A stretch of 64,000 nt of DNA from Caprella mutica (Eukaryota > Arthropoda > Malacostraca > Amphipoda > Caprellidae). The stretch covers positions 1 through 64,000 of the forward strand of contig CANNZV010001833.1 in the NCBI GenBank assembly GCA_947561585.1, written 5' to 3'. Shown here piece by piece: positions 10,475-22,888 of this stretch (position 1 is its first letter; each line of letters begins with the position of its first letter). A program made the translations under genes and the position numbers. The notes beneath the pieces were generated by a model. The model made no database searches. It was not told the DNA's origin and was given only the letters and a program-made list of their open reading frames with translations.

Positions 10475-11970
10475 TTGCTGAGGCGCGCATGAATAATCTA
10501 GTTCCCACTGTACCACGGATTATCGTACGCTACCCCAAATTCTCATTTTACCCCCGCATGTAAGAAATTTCCATTCTTTTTAATGCACTGCGGGACATTT
10601 CGTCTTCAGCCGTCATGGTGAAAAGTCATCAAATTTCACTCTCTCTATTCAAAAACTTGTGTTTTAGGCAGATTGAAAATTAATCTTTCTCTATATACTA
10701 ATTTCACTTAGCCTGGATTCTTCAGTCTTTCTAGCTGAGGACTCTATTTTTATTGTCATGCTCATATGGAACTTTATCTTTTACTTATACATTGGTAAAT
10801 TAATTATTTTCGCTTCTTTTATTTTCTAAGTTCTAGATTCAAAATTTTAAGCTATATTTTTAAACTGTGTGAAAAATTGTTAATGCTACCATTTTTATGC
10901 AGCTTATTCCTTGAAATTGGGATATTCGAAAGACAGATCACATTTCTGAGCTAGTTGGTTTCTTCTTGGATATGAACTCTAAATATTTTTACCAGTTGAT
11001 TTTTTGCTTTTTGCTTATAGTTGAGACGAAGTCCAGCTCAATATCAAGTGTTTCTGTTCTTGATATCATTTCGAATTATAAATTTATCAATATTTCACAG
11101 ATTTTCTTGTAATTGCTGATAGAATTTGCAATTTATTACCAAAATGTGTGCTTTCAAAACTTTTGTATCTTTACTTCTGGACTTTGAAATAATACCGAAC
11201 TTCAGATTTTTTTTCTATAGTTAGTGAGTGGAACCATTTTTTATATGTATCCAAACCTGCAAAATGTCGAGATTTGGAACAGTTTACGAAATAGCAAAAT
11301 TAGTTTTTATGCACTTCTTTACATTACTCTGTACTAGTCATAAAGCAGTGCCCTCACGGTAAATGAACTATTTAATTTTGAAAAAATACGGAATTCTACT
11401 TTATATTATTGTGCCTAAATTCCTTTGAATACGATCTGTAGACATGGAATAGAAAGAAGAAAAAAAAACACCTAGAGCTGTAGCTTATAACCACATTTTA
11501 TTTTTTATTTTAGCCTCTAGACTTCTAGAGTTTAGGTAGGTATATACTTTATTAAATGTTCTATTATGCATATGATTCTTCCATTCGTAAATAGCCGCCG
11601 GTTTACGTCAATAGTTCTATACCTAATGTAGACTGTAATATATACTTTTTGTTTAAACTGTTCTTTCTGTATTTATAAATACCTTTAAATTTAAATCTTT
11701 TTCAGGTTTTAGTCTCACAATACCTATAGATATAACAATGTTTATACACTATAAAAAAGGGAAAACCTACGAATAATTTTCGGAACAGCTGGATGCTCAA
11801 GGTTAGTGTTAAACTGTAAATGTAATTACGTATATTCACATAATTTATTTTTCCCATAATTTTCATCTTCTAAATCTACTAACAAGTTCTCGTTTTTATT
11901 TTGTGCAGGTAACTCTTAAAAAAATTCTTTCTTTCTGGGTAGCAAAGAATTTATAAGCCTGCATGAGCTC
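10475..11970. other. No recognisable gene
   Basis: AT-rich non-coding sequence with many stops in all frames. No RNA gene or clear repeat was seen. Confidence 0.5.
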
Positions 11971-11972
11971 TA

Positions 11973-12202
11973 GGGTCACGCAGGTAAATTGCGGCCCTTC
12001 AATTTTTTATTGCAGCCCTCTCAAGAGAGTCTCTAAAACATTTTGAATCAAAATTACATTGAAATGTTGCATAGCTATCAAAAGAAGCACAGTGAATGCT
12101 ATAACTTATTAATTTAAGTTTTGACGTGTGTTTTGAAGCTATGATGTTTCAGTTGTTAGAGGCCGCAGTTAGTAAGTATGCCGCAATTTACCTGCGTGAC
12201 CC
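11973..12202. mobile_element. MITE with 23-bp perfect TIRs
   Basis: GGGTCACGCAGGTAAATTGC at the left end and its exact inverse at 12180-12202 enclose about 184 bp. A decayed relative lies at about 35550-35735 with the same internal words (GAGAGTCTCTAAAA, ATGTTGCATAG). The short frame across it is not a gene. Confidence 0.75.
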
Positions 12203-12374
12203 AATCATGAAGCTGTTTGTGGTGGATTTAATAGAAAGGGGTTCTCTTTGGCCTCGAACTGTTGTAATTTGGATTAATAATTGTCTTTTTTCATTCTTAT
12301 TATGTTTATCTTTTTACGCCACTTGCAGTTTTAGAGGATTGCACTAGGTTTATGCTTTCAAACTACGAGGTCTT

Positions 12375-12665
12375 CGACTATTGGGTTGGTTAGGCTTAAT
12401 TTAATATCCCCTTTTCATTTTAATCTTCCATCCGTGAGTGCAGCCTCCGGACCTTAAATTGGGTTATTTTTTATTCTTTTTAAGTGAATGCATTATTGGA
12501 GTAGTTCTTATGTATTCATGAGCATTGTCACCGACGGTGGTAGGTGACTTTGTTCTTGAAGCCACTTTCCTTTCAGACTGCTTCTTCCAGTCCCTTGTAT
12601 TTAATTTAATTGTCAGCAATTTGGCCTTTGGTTCCAAAGAAGACGTTAAACCCCTACTTAAATTA
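12375..12665 (+). mobile_element. SINE-like repeat, copy 1
   Basis: A ~290-bp unit shared with three other places in the window. Landmarks are CCATCCGTGAGTGCAGCC, CATGAGCATTGTCACCGACG, CCACTTTCCTTTC and a 3' end GACGTTAAACCCCT followed by A/T-rich sequence. The constant 3' end with an A-rich tail in copy 3 suggests retroposition. A tRNA-type head was not identified. Another short relative lies near 13005-13080. Confidence 0.6.
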
Positions 12666-12669
12666 ACAG

Positions 12670-13580
12670 ATATTATTTATTAATAACTTTATACTAAAAA
12701 AATTATCTTAAATTCATAATAGTAAATATGTAAGATATTCATGTTGCATTTATGAGAGTTTTCAACGAATGACACTATGTAACAGTCATGAATTGAAGAA
12801 AGAGGCAGAGAATTTTTCGATACGAACAGTTGCAAATTGGATGATGACCAAGTTTTTTTTCCTTTTTGTTTCATTGAAATTCACTGTTTTGTAGAATAGC
12901 ACTAGATAGGGATAACAATGTAGTCTTAGATTGTTTATTAATATAATTTGCAATATGTTTTTGCACCCTGTTTGTTCATTTTCCTCTTACTTCCGCGATA
13001 ACTAGATTCTCATTGAAGAATCTCTTTCATTCCATTTACGGCGTCTCTTTCCAATCTAACTGCTAGATCTATATTAAGGTCTTTTCTATTTATTTTCCGA
13101 TTACCGAAATCTCGGAACCATTATATTCGCATCGAAACTATTCAATAACAATAACTTATATACTAATTTATATTATTAAAATTTGTTTCCAGTTCAATGG
13201 GTAGAGCGAGCATTCGCTAGGTGGAACTGTAAAGACCACTATCTATGACCAGATCACTTCTCCTCACAAGAAAGCGGAAGAAACAAACGACAGCAGTGCA
13301 AATCTCCCTATTCTCAATTGGTAAGGACAAATTTCTATTAGTTCAGTGATAATTGATAGAATTAGCAAAGTTATTCGTATCAGTTATGTTTCATAAATAT
13401 ATAATTTAAAAAATGTATGAAAATTGTTTAAAGATATAATATAGTAGGCTAATTGCAAAGCCCCCAGTGCCTGTATCCTCAATCGGTTCAGGTGAATATA
13501 AGAGAAGGGCACAACAGCTTCAGGCTTATCATTTTTGTGGCTAATTGTAGTTTCTGAGGATAACTCGTATGTTTTTTTCT
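12670..13580. other. No gene; one SINE-like fragment
   Basis: AT-rich sequence. Only a fragment near 13005-13080 resembles the SINE-like repeat (GTCTCTTTCCAATCTAACTG). Nothing coding. Confidence 0.45.
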
Positions 13581-13584
13581 TTTT

Positions 13585-13805
13585 TGTCCGGTAGGCTTCA
13601 TTTATTATCACCTCTTCATTTTCCTTTTCCATCTGTGAGTGCTGCCACCGGTGTTGGTGACTCTTTTCGTCACATTCCTTGGTAAGTGACTGCAGTCATG
13701 GATTATATTTTTTTGCATCCATGAGCGTCGTCTCCGACTGGTGGTAGGTAATTCTTTCATGGAGTCTCTTTCCTTTCTAACTGTTACTTCAAGCCCCATA
13801 TATAT
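13585..13805 (+). mobile_element. SINE-like repeat, copy 2 (3' truncated)
   Basis: Shares GTAGGCTTCATTTATTATCA, CCATCTGTGAGTGCTGCCAC, TTCGTCACATTCCTTGGTAA and CATGAGCGTCGTCTCCGAC with the other copies, but lacks the GACGTTAAACCCC end. Confidence 0.55.
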
Positions 13806-13809
13806 TCAA

Positions 13810-15190
13810 TTTCTTTTCAATATCAGCGATATGGCCTAAAAACTTTCAATTAAATTGATTGCCAATTGTAAATTATTTCGTCCAAATACTTTATAATTGG
13901 TAATTGTAAATACACAACTTTTGGTTTCTGTAGTTTCTGAAATACTGAATTCTTAAATACTGACTGACTGTTCATATCCACTCCATGGTGATACACAGTT
14001 ATTTATTTTGCTAGTATTAAAATATGCAAATATTCAGAGTACTGGTAATAATTAATTAAACTCTTATATAGTTACTTGTATACAATTTTTTAAACATCTA
14101 TTGAGAGAGTATAATGGTCGTTCTAAAGAAAATAGTTCATTATAGTTGTATCAACTAATTTTTTTTAACTGTAGCTTTTTGTTTATTGCCTAGTTTGGAA
14201 CTCTTGACTCATTAAATCATTAAACTAAAAAACGTTTAAATTTACTGATAATACGAATAGCTTAATTTATACAATATTCTAGATTACTTCAACGTGTAAC
14301 TTGCCGCTAAAATGAGTTTCTACAATATTTCATTAGTCTTGTGACATTCATATTTGAACATTTAAATAAAATTAAGTAGTTTAGTGACATTGTTCAGTAT
14401 TTTCAACTTACTGACTTTCATTTTTTCTATTTTAAAGTTTCGTTCTTTGCATCTTCTTTGACAACAAATCGAATAAAATTAAATACTTCCTTCCATTTTT
14501 GAGGCAAATATGTATCACCCTTTTTCAGTACAATTTCTGTTTCCATAAAGCTATATTCTTATTTAAAAAAATGACCAATATTTAATTACAAGAAATAAGT
14601 AAAATTCAATTATCTCTTTTGTAGAGTTCTTTTGTTTCATTTAAATTAATTCGACTTTTTTCCAATTAGTTTGTAATATAGTCCTTTGTAGCATTAACTG
14701 TAGTAAGTATTCTACGGATTGGAATTATTAGACTTTATCTAACAGTTAGTCTCAAGTAATGGAAGATAAATGTAGCGTTTCTATAAAACGACGTTTCTAA
14801 TGCTAAACATCTATTCAACCTTATCTTGCAATTTCCAAAAATAGCTTTGTTGTCTTTTCTTCAATCATTTTAAATTATCCTTTTCTTTCCATCGTTTGCG
14901 GTATAACTTCTTAATTCATCAACATAAAGAAAAAATTAAAAATATTAGATTGAGGAGTCACTCTTTTTAGTCCTTTGGGTAAATATTTTGTAAGTTTGAT
15001 TTTTAAAATTCGAAACGCACTCTGATCACAGTGAGGATTTTAATCTATCTGTGTTCTACTTTCCATTAATCTTGTTTTCTATCAAATCTTGTTTCTTCCT
15101 TGCCACTCGAATGTGGATACTTTTAACATAACCAAATGTGCTTCGAATACACGTTGTTCAGGATTTTGGAGGTCTTAGATTTTTATGTTA
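13810..15190. other. No recognisable gene
   Basis: Strongly AT-rich, all frames broken. No repeat with clear borders was seen. Confidence 0.5.
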
Positions 15191-15492
15191 GGTAGGCTCG
15201 TAGGCTTCATTTACTATCACCTCTTCATTTTCCTTTTCCATCCGTGAGAGCAGCCACCGGTGCTTGCGTCCCGTTTCGTCACATTCCTTGGTAAGTGACT
15301 GCATTCACGGAGTAGCTTTTCTGCATCCATGAGCATTGTCACCAACGGTGGTAAGTGCCTTTGTTCATGGAGCCACTTTCCTTTCTGACTGCTTCTTCTA
15401 GTCCCTTGTATTTAATTTCCTTTTACGTCAGCGAAATAGTCACGATACAACTGAAGTACGACGTTAAACCCCTAGTATAAAAAAAAAAAATT
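15190..15492 (+). mobile_element. SINE-like repeat, copy 3 with poly-A tail
   Basis: The fullest simple copy: GTAGGCTTCATTTACTATCA, CCATCCGTGAGAGCAGCCAC, CATGAGCATTGTCACCAACG and GACGTTAAACCCCTAGTATA, followed by an A-run at 15479-15490. The tail sets the plus orientation and supports retroposition. Confidence 0.65.
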
Positions 15493-15497
15493 TTAGT

Positions 15498-15848
15498 ATG
15501 AGATTAAATAAAATCTATTCAATTTGTTTTATCTTGTTAATAATTGCTTGTAGCGTAATTCTAAGTCAATATCAGAGATTTTTTAATCAATTTGTTTGTA
15601 AACATTTTCAGATTCAAATAACTTCGCACCACCGCAGTTCTCATCAGGACAGTTCTCATCAGGACAGTTCTCATCAGGACAGTTCTCATCAGGACAGTTC
15701 TCATCAGGACAGTTCTCATCATGGCAGTTCTCATCAGTGCAGTTCTCATCAGTGCAGTTACCATCAGTGTAGTTCTCATCAGGACAGTACTAATCACTAT
15801 CAGATGAGTTCTCATCATTCCCAGGAAGTCTGGTCTCATTCCCTGTGA
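15498..15848 (+). repeat. 15-bp minisatellite inside a short open frame
   Basis: Ten or so copies of GTTCTCATCAGGACA (about 15635-15800) create a run of SSHQD pentapeptides, because the unit is a multiple of three. The frame starts at an ATG and encodes a hydrophobic leader-like start (KIYSICFILLIIACSVIL) before the repeats, 116 codons in all. It follows directly on the A-tail of a SINE-like repeat, with no recognised promoter or splice context. I treat it as a minisatellite with a fortuitous frame, although a short secreted His/Ser-rich peptide cannot be excluded. Confidence 0.55.
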
Positions 15849-15863
15849 TATCCATTTATTCAT

Positions 15864-17896
15864 GCTTATTACTTTTAGATTTTCAACGACATTTCTCCGT
15901 GAAAAGGAAGTGCATAAAATACCAAACTAATTTGTGTATTTTACTTATTGCTATGCGTTTGAAAAACTTTAATCTTAGGTAAATATAGAATTAATTGTAT
16001 ATAGTAAGTTCATGTTAATCATTCAACCCTAAGCTTTTATAAATTGTTCTAAGATTGATACTTCATGTAAACTAGTACTAATCAGAAATCCTTTATTTTA
16101 GTAAAAATTATATCGGGTAGTTTTTACTTTAGAAATAACCTGCAAGTGTATTTAGTCGTGTAGTAGTTTTTAAATTTTTACCTAATTTAATTGTTATCTT
16201 CAACTTTTGTAAAACACTATTTTTTATAAATATAAAATAATTATCCATTTTCTATTATTGATCCTTTATTTATCTTATATTTTAAGTAAAAAACTAATAT
16301 TGTATGATAAGAGATAGAACTTGCAAGTTGAAAGCCTTAGTTGACAGTTGTCATGAATCCCAGTTTTACTCCGATGTCACGAATTAAGCACCAAAACTGC
16401 AGTAGGCTACATTAGTTATGTTCTTGGAGAACTTTCTTTTGGTTCATCTCATAGAACTTTGTAACTTATTTTATTGTCAACGTTGGCGATGTGACATTTA
16501 TTGAGAAGAAAAATTATGATCACTTCAGTTATTTTTAGTTCACTATAGCACTGCTTGTCAATTGGTCGTGCAAGCATTTAATATATAAAAATTTTAAAAT
16601 GAAAAGAATCAGTTCACTTGATAAAAAATCCATCAAATTACAGCATTTAAAATCTAAACTAAACTAAGTTACAACTTAGTCATAGTTTTATTTCATTCTT
16701 TAGCCTAAAAGAATTTTTCAATTAAATAACTTCAATAAAAGATAGAAAGTATCGGTATAGCCGTATAGGTAATTAGTAATTACTTATTTATAAGTTGATG
16801 AAAATAGAGAAAAACGCTTGCCAGCAACTTAATGATTGTTGTCATTAAATTAAGACTTAAGATGAATTATTAATTTATTATCATTTTAAAAACACAAATT
16901 TTGATAACTTCCTCATTTGGCCAATATATTGAATGAATTAAAAAAGATAATACACTTAAAGGACTTCGAAAAAGAAGAGAAACTTGTCTTATCGACGAAA
17001 TTAGTCACCACTATTAATTTATTGAAATTCTGAATGCAGAAAATCTCCGGATTATAACCGAGACTGGTTATGTCCTGTCCAGCAAATTATTTAAATGTGA
17101 AAAAAATGCGAAGCTATTAAAAATCATATCTTTAGAAGATTAAATGTTCTTGTGTGAATGATTATAATATAAAATATTCGTGGAATAAGATTTGACAAAA
17201 CTAAAAGTAAAACTATAGACATTTACCACAAAGTTGAAAACGTGTATTATAGTTTTAATAATATAGCCTAAAGGAGAACAAATAATTTAAAGGTGTAAAA
17301 GAAGCGAAGTTATTTAAAATCTTATCTGAAGAGGATTAGTTTAACTTGTGTGAATGGTTGTCATAAATAATATTTTTGGAATTAATGAGATTTGATAAAG
17401 CTAGAAATCTACTTTAACCTCAAATTCGAATAGTTATTACTCATTAGTTTCAATATTAGAACGACAATTGGTCAAAAGTAAATTGCATAAAAACATACAA
17501 GAGTAAATCGTATGAAATATATACCAAGGTTAATTGAATGGAAAATTTCAAAATTATAAATATGCATTTCAAATTATAAAAAAATACATGTATTCATTAC
17601 AAAATGAACATTGCATGGATTATACAAATGAAACTATATGTTTATACTTTAATTTAAATAATACAAAAATAATATCTATTCACTTGTCAGAAATCTATAG
17701 AAATCACCCCCCCCCTCGTCCCTCCTCTAGATACACATATCTAATCCCCCATTTCACCCAATTACCCTAGCATTTTACCCCAGCAATAGGCTCCTCCTTA
17801 TTGGGGGATTTTTGAACGCGGAGGAATACTCTCTAAAATGCCACATGCAAAAAATAATAAAGGTCAAAACTGCTAAAATAGCATACTACAACAGCT
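15864..17896. other. No gene; decayed direct duplication
   Basis: AT-rich DNA. A ~120-bp segment at about 17095-17220 (GCGAAGCTATTAAAAATC, TGTGTGAATG) is repeated in decayed form at about 17290-17410. A C-rich tract lies near 17706-17770. Nothing coding is supported. Confidence 0.45.
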
Positions 17897-18085
17897 GACG
17901 GATACACTTTTCCGCGATAGTACACCATGCGATGAATTTACCTTGCGATGAATTTAACGTGTGATGAATTTACCATGCGATGAATTTACAGGTGATGAAT
18001 TTATCGTGCGATGAATTTACCATGCGACGAATTTACTTGCGATGAACTTTCTGCAATGAATTCATCGGCGATGAATTTACCGGAT
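17897..18085 (-). repeat. Inverse terminal motif plus 16-bp minisatellite
   Basis: The motif GACGGATACACTTTTCCGCG (inverse of 10442-10470) is followed at once by ~10 units of ATGCGATGAATTTACC, the reverse complement of the 8160-8530 unit. Confidence 0.7.
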
Positions 18086-18089
18086 ACCA

Positions 18090-19644
18090 TTTAATAGTCA
18101 TAGAGGTTTGGAATTTTTTAAATATTTCATAAACATCGATCAAAGTTGTTTTATAATGAGTACAAGCAAATATTATGCTTGAAGGGTTGTTCAATTCTCA
18201 AATTATAAACAAGAAAGAATTAATTAGACACTAAACCCGTTTTGAACTGATGATGTTAAGATGCGTAATGTAAACAAAGAAATTGTACTCTGTCCCTAAT
18301 ATATTAATTTCTTTGTTTCGTTACTTAGTATTTTCTAAGCAAGGTTTTATTTTTTAATTTCTCTATTGTATTTATTTATTTCTGTAATATTCATATAATA
18401 ATGTATTCAATGTATTTCTCTAATAAATTTGTCTACATTTAACTATTATTTATACTATAACGTTATTATACCATAACGAAGGGCGAACGCCGTTTTTTAT
18501 AAATTAAAATGTATTAGTGGCTAATGTCATTAAATTGCCATTAATTGACTGTTTTCCATCTGGCACTTTTCCGTTTCGGCAGTTTTCCGTGAACCCTACT
18601 TACACCTACACACAGATTAGGTATTGTTACAAAAAACCTGGAAACTTTTTTTTAAATAGCTAACTTGTAAAATTTCAATATTTTTTCATATTCAGTACTT
18701 CAATAATAAATTAATTACACTAAGCATCGTAAATTAGCCGTGTGCAATGGCATCGTAGTTTTCATTGAAAATATTATCATGAAATGAAAAAAAAAAAAAA
18801 CTTTTTTTTAAACCTAAAGCTTGTGGTTATTCTAAAATTGGTCTGGGTAGTGAGTACCAGACCAAAAAAATGTGAGATTGTAAAATAATAGGAAATTAGA
18901 AGTGTGTAATTACGAATTACAGAGGATTTTACGGATTTTTACAGATCAATTAGCTTTGCCATCTCAACTTTTTGTGTTGATTTCTTTGTCAACTCCGCAA
19001 AAATTGAAAACTAAACTGAAAAAAAAATCTTGCAGAAAATATTACACGTATGAAATATTTGAGATGAGAATAAAATATAAGTAATACCATCACAAGTTTT
19101 ATTTTCATATAGGATATAATTTCACATCATTGTAGTACAAATATATTCTTATGGAAAAACAATGAATAGCTTATTTTAAGAATTTATCAGGAATGATATT
19201 ATGTTCATTTAATAATTCACATTGCTTGAAGAAAGTTACAAGTAGTACAGCAAAGCCTTCAAAATGGTAACATAAAATAAGTTGAAATTTTTATATTTAC
19301 AGACAATGATTATTTACCGAATGAATGGATATTGTGTGACAAAACTATATTTCATTTGATTGTTATTAGAGTTAAGAGAGAAAGAGTGAAAGTATTTTCA
19401 CAAATGAAATTACCATTACAAGAAACCCCACGTTTAAATACTCCATTAAAAAAAATCAGTGCGAAAAAACCACGAAGCACCGGTCAAAACCCGTTTCACA
19501 CTACTTCACTCGAACTCTAACTCCCAAATACAAAATAGAGAAAAATAATTAGAAGTTGTTTTAGAATTAATTTAGAGAACATAATTCATGTCTCTATCTG
19601 TAAAGTATATAAATTGTCGCTATCGAAACAGACCAGGGAGGCAT
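18090..19644. other. No recognisable gene; 3' flank of the F-box gene
   Basis: AT-rich with short broken frames only. A stretch near 18835-18895 (AATTGGTCTG, AAAATAATAGGAAATTAGAA) resembles 51250-51310, suggesting an old dispersed repeat. Confidence 0.45.
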
Positions 19645-19650
19645 TTTATT
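19645..19650 (-). terminator. AATAAA polyadenylation signal abutting the F-box stop codon
   Basis: On the minus strand the stop TGA (19653-19651) is followed without a gap by AATAAA. If used, the 3'UTR would be only about 15-30 nt. Confidence 0.55.
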
Positions 19651-20628
19651 TCACATTTGAATATTCCAAGAAACAAAATGTGGCATTTTAAATATGATTT
19701 GGATAGAAGGACATCGAGGAAGAGGAGATATTTCCACATTTATTCCACTACCTCTAGTTAAATTACGCCACACTGAAAGAGCTTCAAGATAAGAGTTTTT
19801 GACATCTAGGTTTAAATAACTTATGTCAACTTTTTCTAATACTTTGTGGTGTTTAAGTGTATCTACCAATTCTATGAAAGATTGAATAACCTGATCACTT
19901 TGCATGTCCTCTCTTTCTGACTCCGTTTTGATGGAGAGGAATAAAAGTTTTGTACATTTGGTGAGAAGTTCGTTTTTGAACCCCGCGATGGTACTGTAAG
20001 AAACTGAAAACCTTTCGACAGTTTCGCTGAAAAAAAGATCAGAAAGATGTGGACAATGGAAGTTTCCTTCCAAAATAATTTCCTTAGCTTGAATACTTTC
20101 AAAAGTTTCTGGTACTTCTTCAGAAACTACCAAATTAGCTATCAGGTTAATCTTTTTCAATTTCTTACACTTTCCAAGAGCATTCAGATTTGCAAGGGTT
20201 AGGTTTGTTCTTTTTCCTACATATGTGACAATACTCAAAGTATCTGTATATTTTTCTATTGCAGTTTGAAATAGTTTTGGTGTTTCTTTGGCATAAATAT
20301 TTATTATGTTAGATGGAGCAATTTGTACGACTCTACTTATGTCACCAGCACTCTTCTTAAGATAGGAATAGCTAAGAATATACTCATCATTTTGCATTCT
20401 GAGAACGTCAAAATCATCTTCGTCTATCTCTATCTCTTGCTCAGCCATTGTATTCAATGTTTTTCTGAACATAGATATAATTATTCTCCAATACTCACTG
20501 GTGTTCAAATATCCATTAGATGCAAGGGATATTGAAATAGTCACAGCTTTTAAATCCCTGCACTTATTAATCTCAGCTAGTGTTTTCCTCTGGAATTCTT
20601 CATATGAGTAAGCATCCATTTCATTGTC
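19651..20628 (-). CDS. F-box protein, coding exon 2 (residues 50-374)
   Basis: Large second coding exon of a small F-box gene. The acceptor TTTTCACCAACAG precedes GACAATGAAATGG, and the phase-0 junction matches coding exon 1 (22889-23035), giving a 374-residue protein when joined. The body has spaced leucine/isoleucine patterns (LKAVTISI, CKKLKKINLIANL, TKLLFLSI, VLEKVDISYLNL) resembling irregular leucine-rich-repeat strands, as expected for the substrate-binding part of F-box/LRR proteins. Family knowledge suggests an SCF ubiquitin ligase substrate receptor; the target is unknown. An ATG lies nine bases into the exon, but starting there would lose the F-box, so the spliced form is preferred. 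No frameshift is seen. Confidence 0.75.
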   Translation of the reverse strand, partial: DNEMDAYSYEEFQRKTLAEINKCRDLKAVTISISLASNGYLNTSEYWRIIISMFRKTLNTMAEQEIEIDEDDFDVLRMQNDEYILSYSYLKKSAGDISRVVQIAPSNIINIYAKETPKLFQTAIEKYTDTLSIVTYVGKRTNLTLANLNALGKCKKLKKINLIANLVVSEEVPETFESIQAKEIILEGNFHCPHLSDLFFSETVERFSVSYSTIAGFKNELLTKCTKLLFLSIKTESEREDMQSDQVIQSFIELVDTLKHHKVLEKVDISYLNLDVKNSYLEALSVWRNLTRGSGINVEISPLPRCPSIQIIFKMPHFVSWNIQM

Positions 20629-21284
20629 CTGTTGGTGAAAAGAAAGGTAAGAGAATCAGATTTTAGCAACAACTGTATTTTTTATAGGGAAACTGTTCAT
20701 TTAATTATTTGTACTTAAAAATGTAAGAATAACCATAATTTTCCAGCAAGACACATAGGGCGGGGAGAACTAGTTCTAATATAACTGAAAATTATGAGAT
20801 ATGAAAACCCCCAGCCACAGTACACATTTGAAAAGTTTGGTCTTCAAGCTGCCTCAACAATTTTCGAATAGTTAATCGAACAGTAGATCCCTTTTATATC
20901 AAGTTACCTTGTCTGGTTCTAACATCAGCAAACAGAGTAAAAATCTTTTTTCAAATTAATAAATTGACTCGGAAAATCAAAGCTTCAAGAGTAACCTATA
21001 CATAGAAATGTGAAAACAGGACTGCATTCGAGTTCCACTCTACAGGTAAAACTCATACAATGGACAGTACATGTACCTGAAAATGAGGTCGCTGTACAGA
21101 TCTAATGGGTGCAATACGGACTGATAATTAGTTCAGTTGGGGATTTAATTTGATAAGTTCTCAGATTATTGTTTAATAAAGATCTCATAATATTTATATA
21201 ACTTACTCATATAAATGTTCGAAATAATAAGGTATAGGTATAGCTATCGCTTAATATATTTGATTAGAAAGATAATATTTTTGA

Positions 21285-21948
21285 AGGGGACCGTACATGG
21301 AAAAATCTGAAAATTTTATCGATTTTGTTTTTATTTCAGTAATAGATAGTTAATAGTGTCAAAAATCTTCATGGAAAATGTCGTATGAAAAAAAGTTTAT
21401 GAAACTTTGTACGTATATATTAAATTGAATTCTAAGACATTTGATATTTTTGTTTTTGACTTTTTTTCGATTGGACGCATAGAACATGAGTTATTCGAAT
21501 TTCGAACAGTTTTTTAAGAGTATAGAACTACGACAATTTTGAAGCTACGTATTTGGTTTTATTTGCATTCGAATCGTAATTCAATTCTCTACAAAAGGCT
21601 GGAAGCTGATTTTTGAATTTCAATTTTTTTTCGAAATATAAAATTTTGAATTTTTTTTCGAAAACTAATACGAAATTCATAAATAGGCTTCATGGTTTTT
21701 GTAGAGAATCGAATTGCGATTCGAATACAAAAAAAAATAAAGCCGTAGCTTCAAAATTGTCTGAGTTCTATACTTTTAAAAAACGGTTTGAAATTCGTCT
21801 GAATTTCGAATAACTCATTTTCTATCCGCCCAATCGAAAAAATGTCATGAACAGAAATGTCTTAGAATTCAATTTTATATATACGTACGAAGTTTCATAA
21901 ATATAACTTCATTAATAATTTTTTTCCGAAATCCATGTACGGTCCCCT
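21285..21948. mobile_element. Full-length foldback element, 664 bp
   Basis: Ends AGGGGACCGTACATGG are inverted, and complementarity continues through most of the length (for example GAATTCTAAGACATTTGA and GAGAATCGAATTGCGATTCG, each mirrored). It is an imperfect palindrome centred near 21620. No coding capacity; the short frame inside is incidental. Confidence 0.75.
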
Positions 21949-22120
21949 AACTTCAGTTACATACATATATATGTACATGTAAACTAATATACTGTACATA
22001 ACATGATTAATAATAGTTAATTAAATAGAAAACAATATAATAATAAATTATTTCATTTTCTGGTTTGGATTTTAGTGTTTGGTCAACCTTGATCCATTTA
22101 GTTTTCATGGTATATATTAA

Positions 22121-22690
22121 AGGTCCTCTCCAGGCTCCGGGACAAAAATGAGTTTATTACATAATATTTTAGAACTAAGGTCTATGATCATTATTCCGCA
22201 AACTGCATACATTTTCGTTTTTTTATTTGCTTTTAAAGTTTTTTAATACTCTGTGAGCAACAATCGAGCGAATCTCCAACCTGTCGATGAGAAAGAAGAT
22301 TATACACTCTTTGTTTTGATTTCAAATTTAGATTTTTAAACAAATAATGCGTTTTTGGCCTTCTTTTAAGATATTAATTGTTTCTAAAAGTATATAAACA
22401 TTTCTATAATAAGTTCATCCAAATCTAAACCTTTAAACGAATAATAAATACATTTATTAAACCAAACACCTAGTTGACAATCAAAACAAATGATGTACAT
22501 TCTTCTTCTCCAGACTGAAAATTAGAAAGTCGGAAGTAAAGTAGGTTTTGTAGAGTTTGAATTATAAAAATCTTTAAAAGCATATAAAATCAAAAATATG
22601 CTATCAAATTTGATATGGTTTGCAGTAAATTGATAAGAAACATTAGCCTCGTTGATTAAAGCAATAAAAAAATTACGTGGGAGGGGACCT
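22121..22690. mobile_element. 570-bp MITE flanked by TTAA
   Basis: TTAA occurs at 22117-22120 and 22691-22694, with inverted ends AGGTCCTCTCC and GGAGGGGACCT. A TTAA duplication is typical of piggyBac and Kolobok groups. No transposase frame is present. Confidence 0.55.
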
Positions 22691-22888
22691 TTAATGTAAT
22701 ACATGGTAATATAATATTGGCCTTGTTTTTAGGGCTGTAAAAGGCAATAAATTAATTCGTATCTAGAGTTATCCAAGAAGAAATACACAGAAATTAGAAA
22801 TTAAAGAAATACCCATTTACTGAATATTCTAACGATATAAAACAAAACTACTTATATGGTATTTATTTATCCCTTTCTAAAGACTCAC

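Larger units (their letters stand above)
20629..22888 (-). other. Intron of the F-box gene
   Basis: GTGAGT donor at 22888-22883 and AG acceptor at 20630-20629 (minus strand). The 2260-bp intron is largely built from a 664-bp foldback element and a 570-bp TTAA-flanked MITE. Confidence 0.65.

Noticed and set aside
12126..12347. 73-codon plus-strand frame
   Set aside because: It begins inside a TIR-bounded MITE and has no recognisable features.
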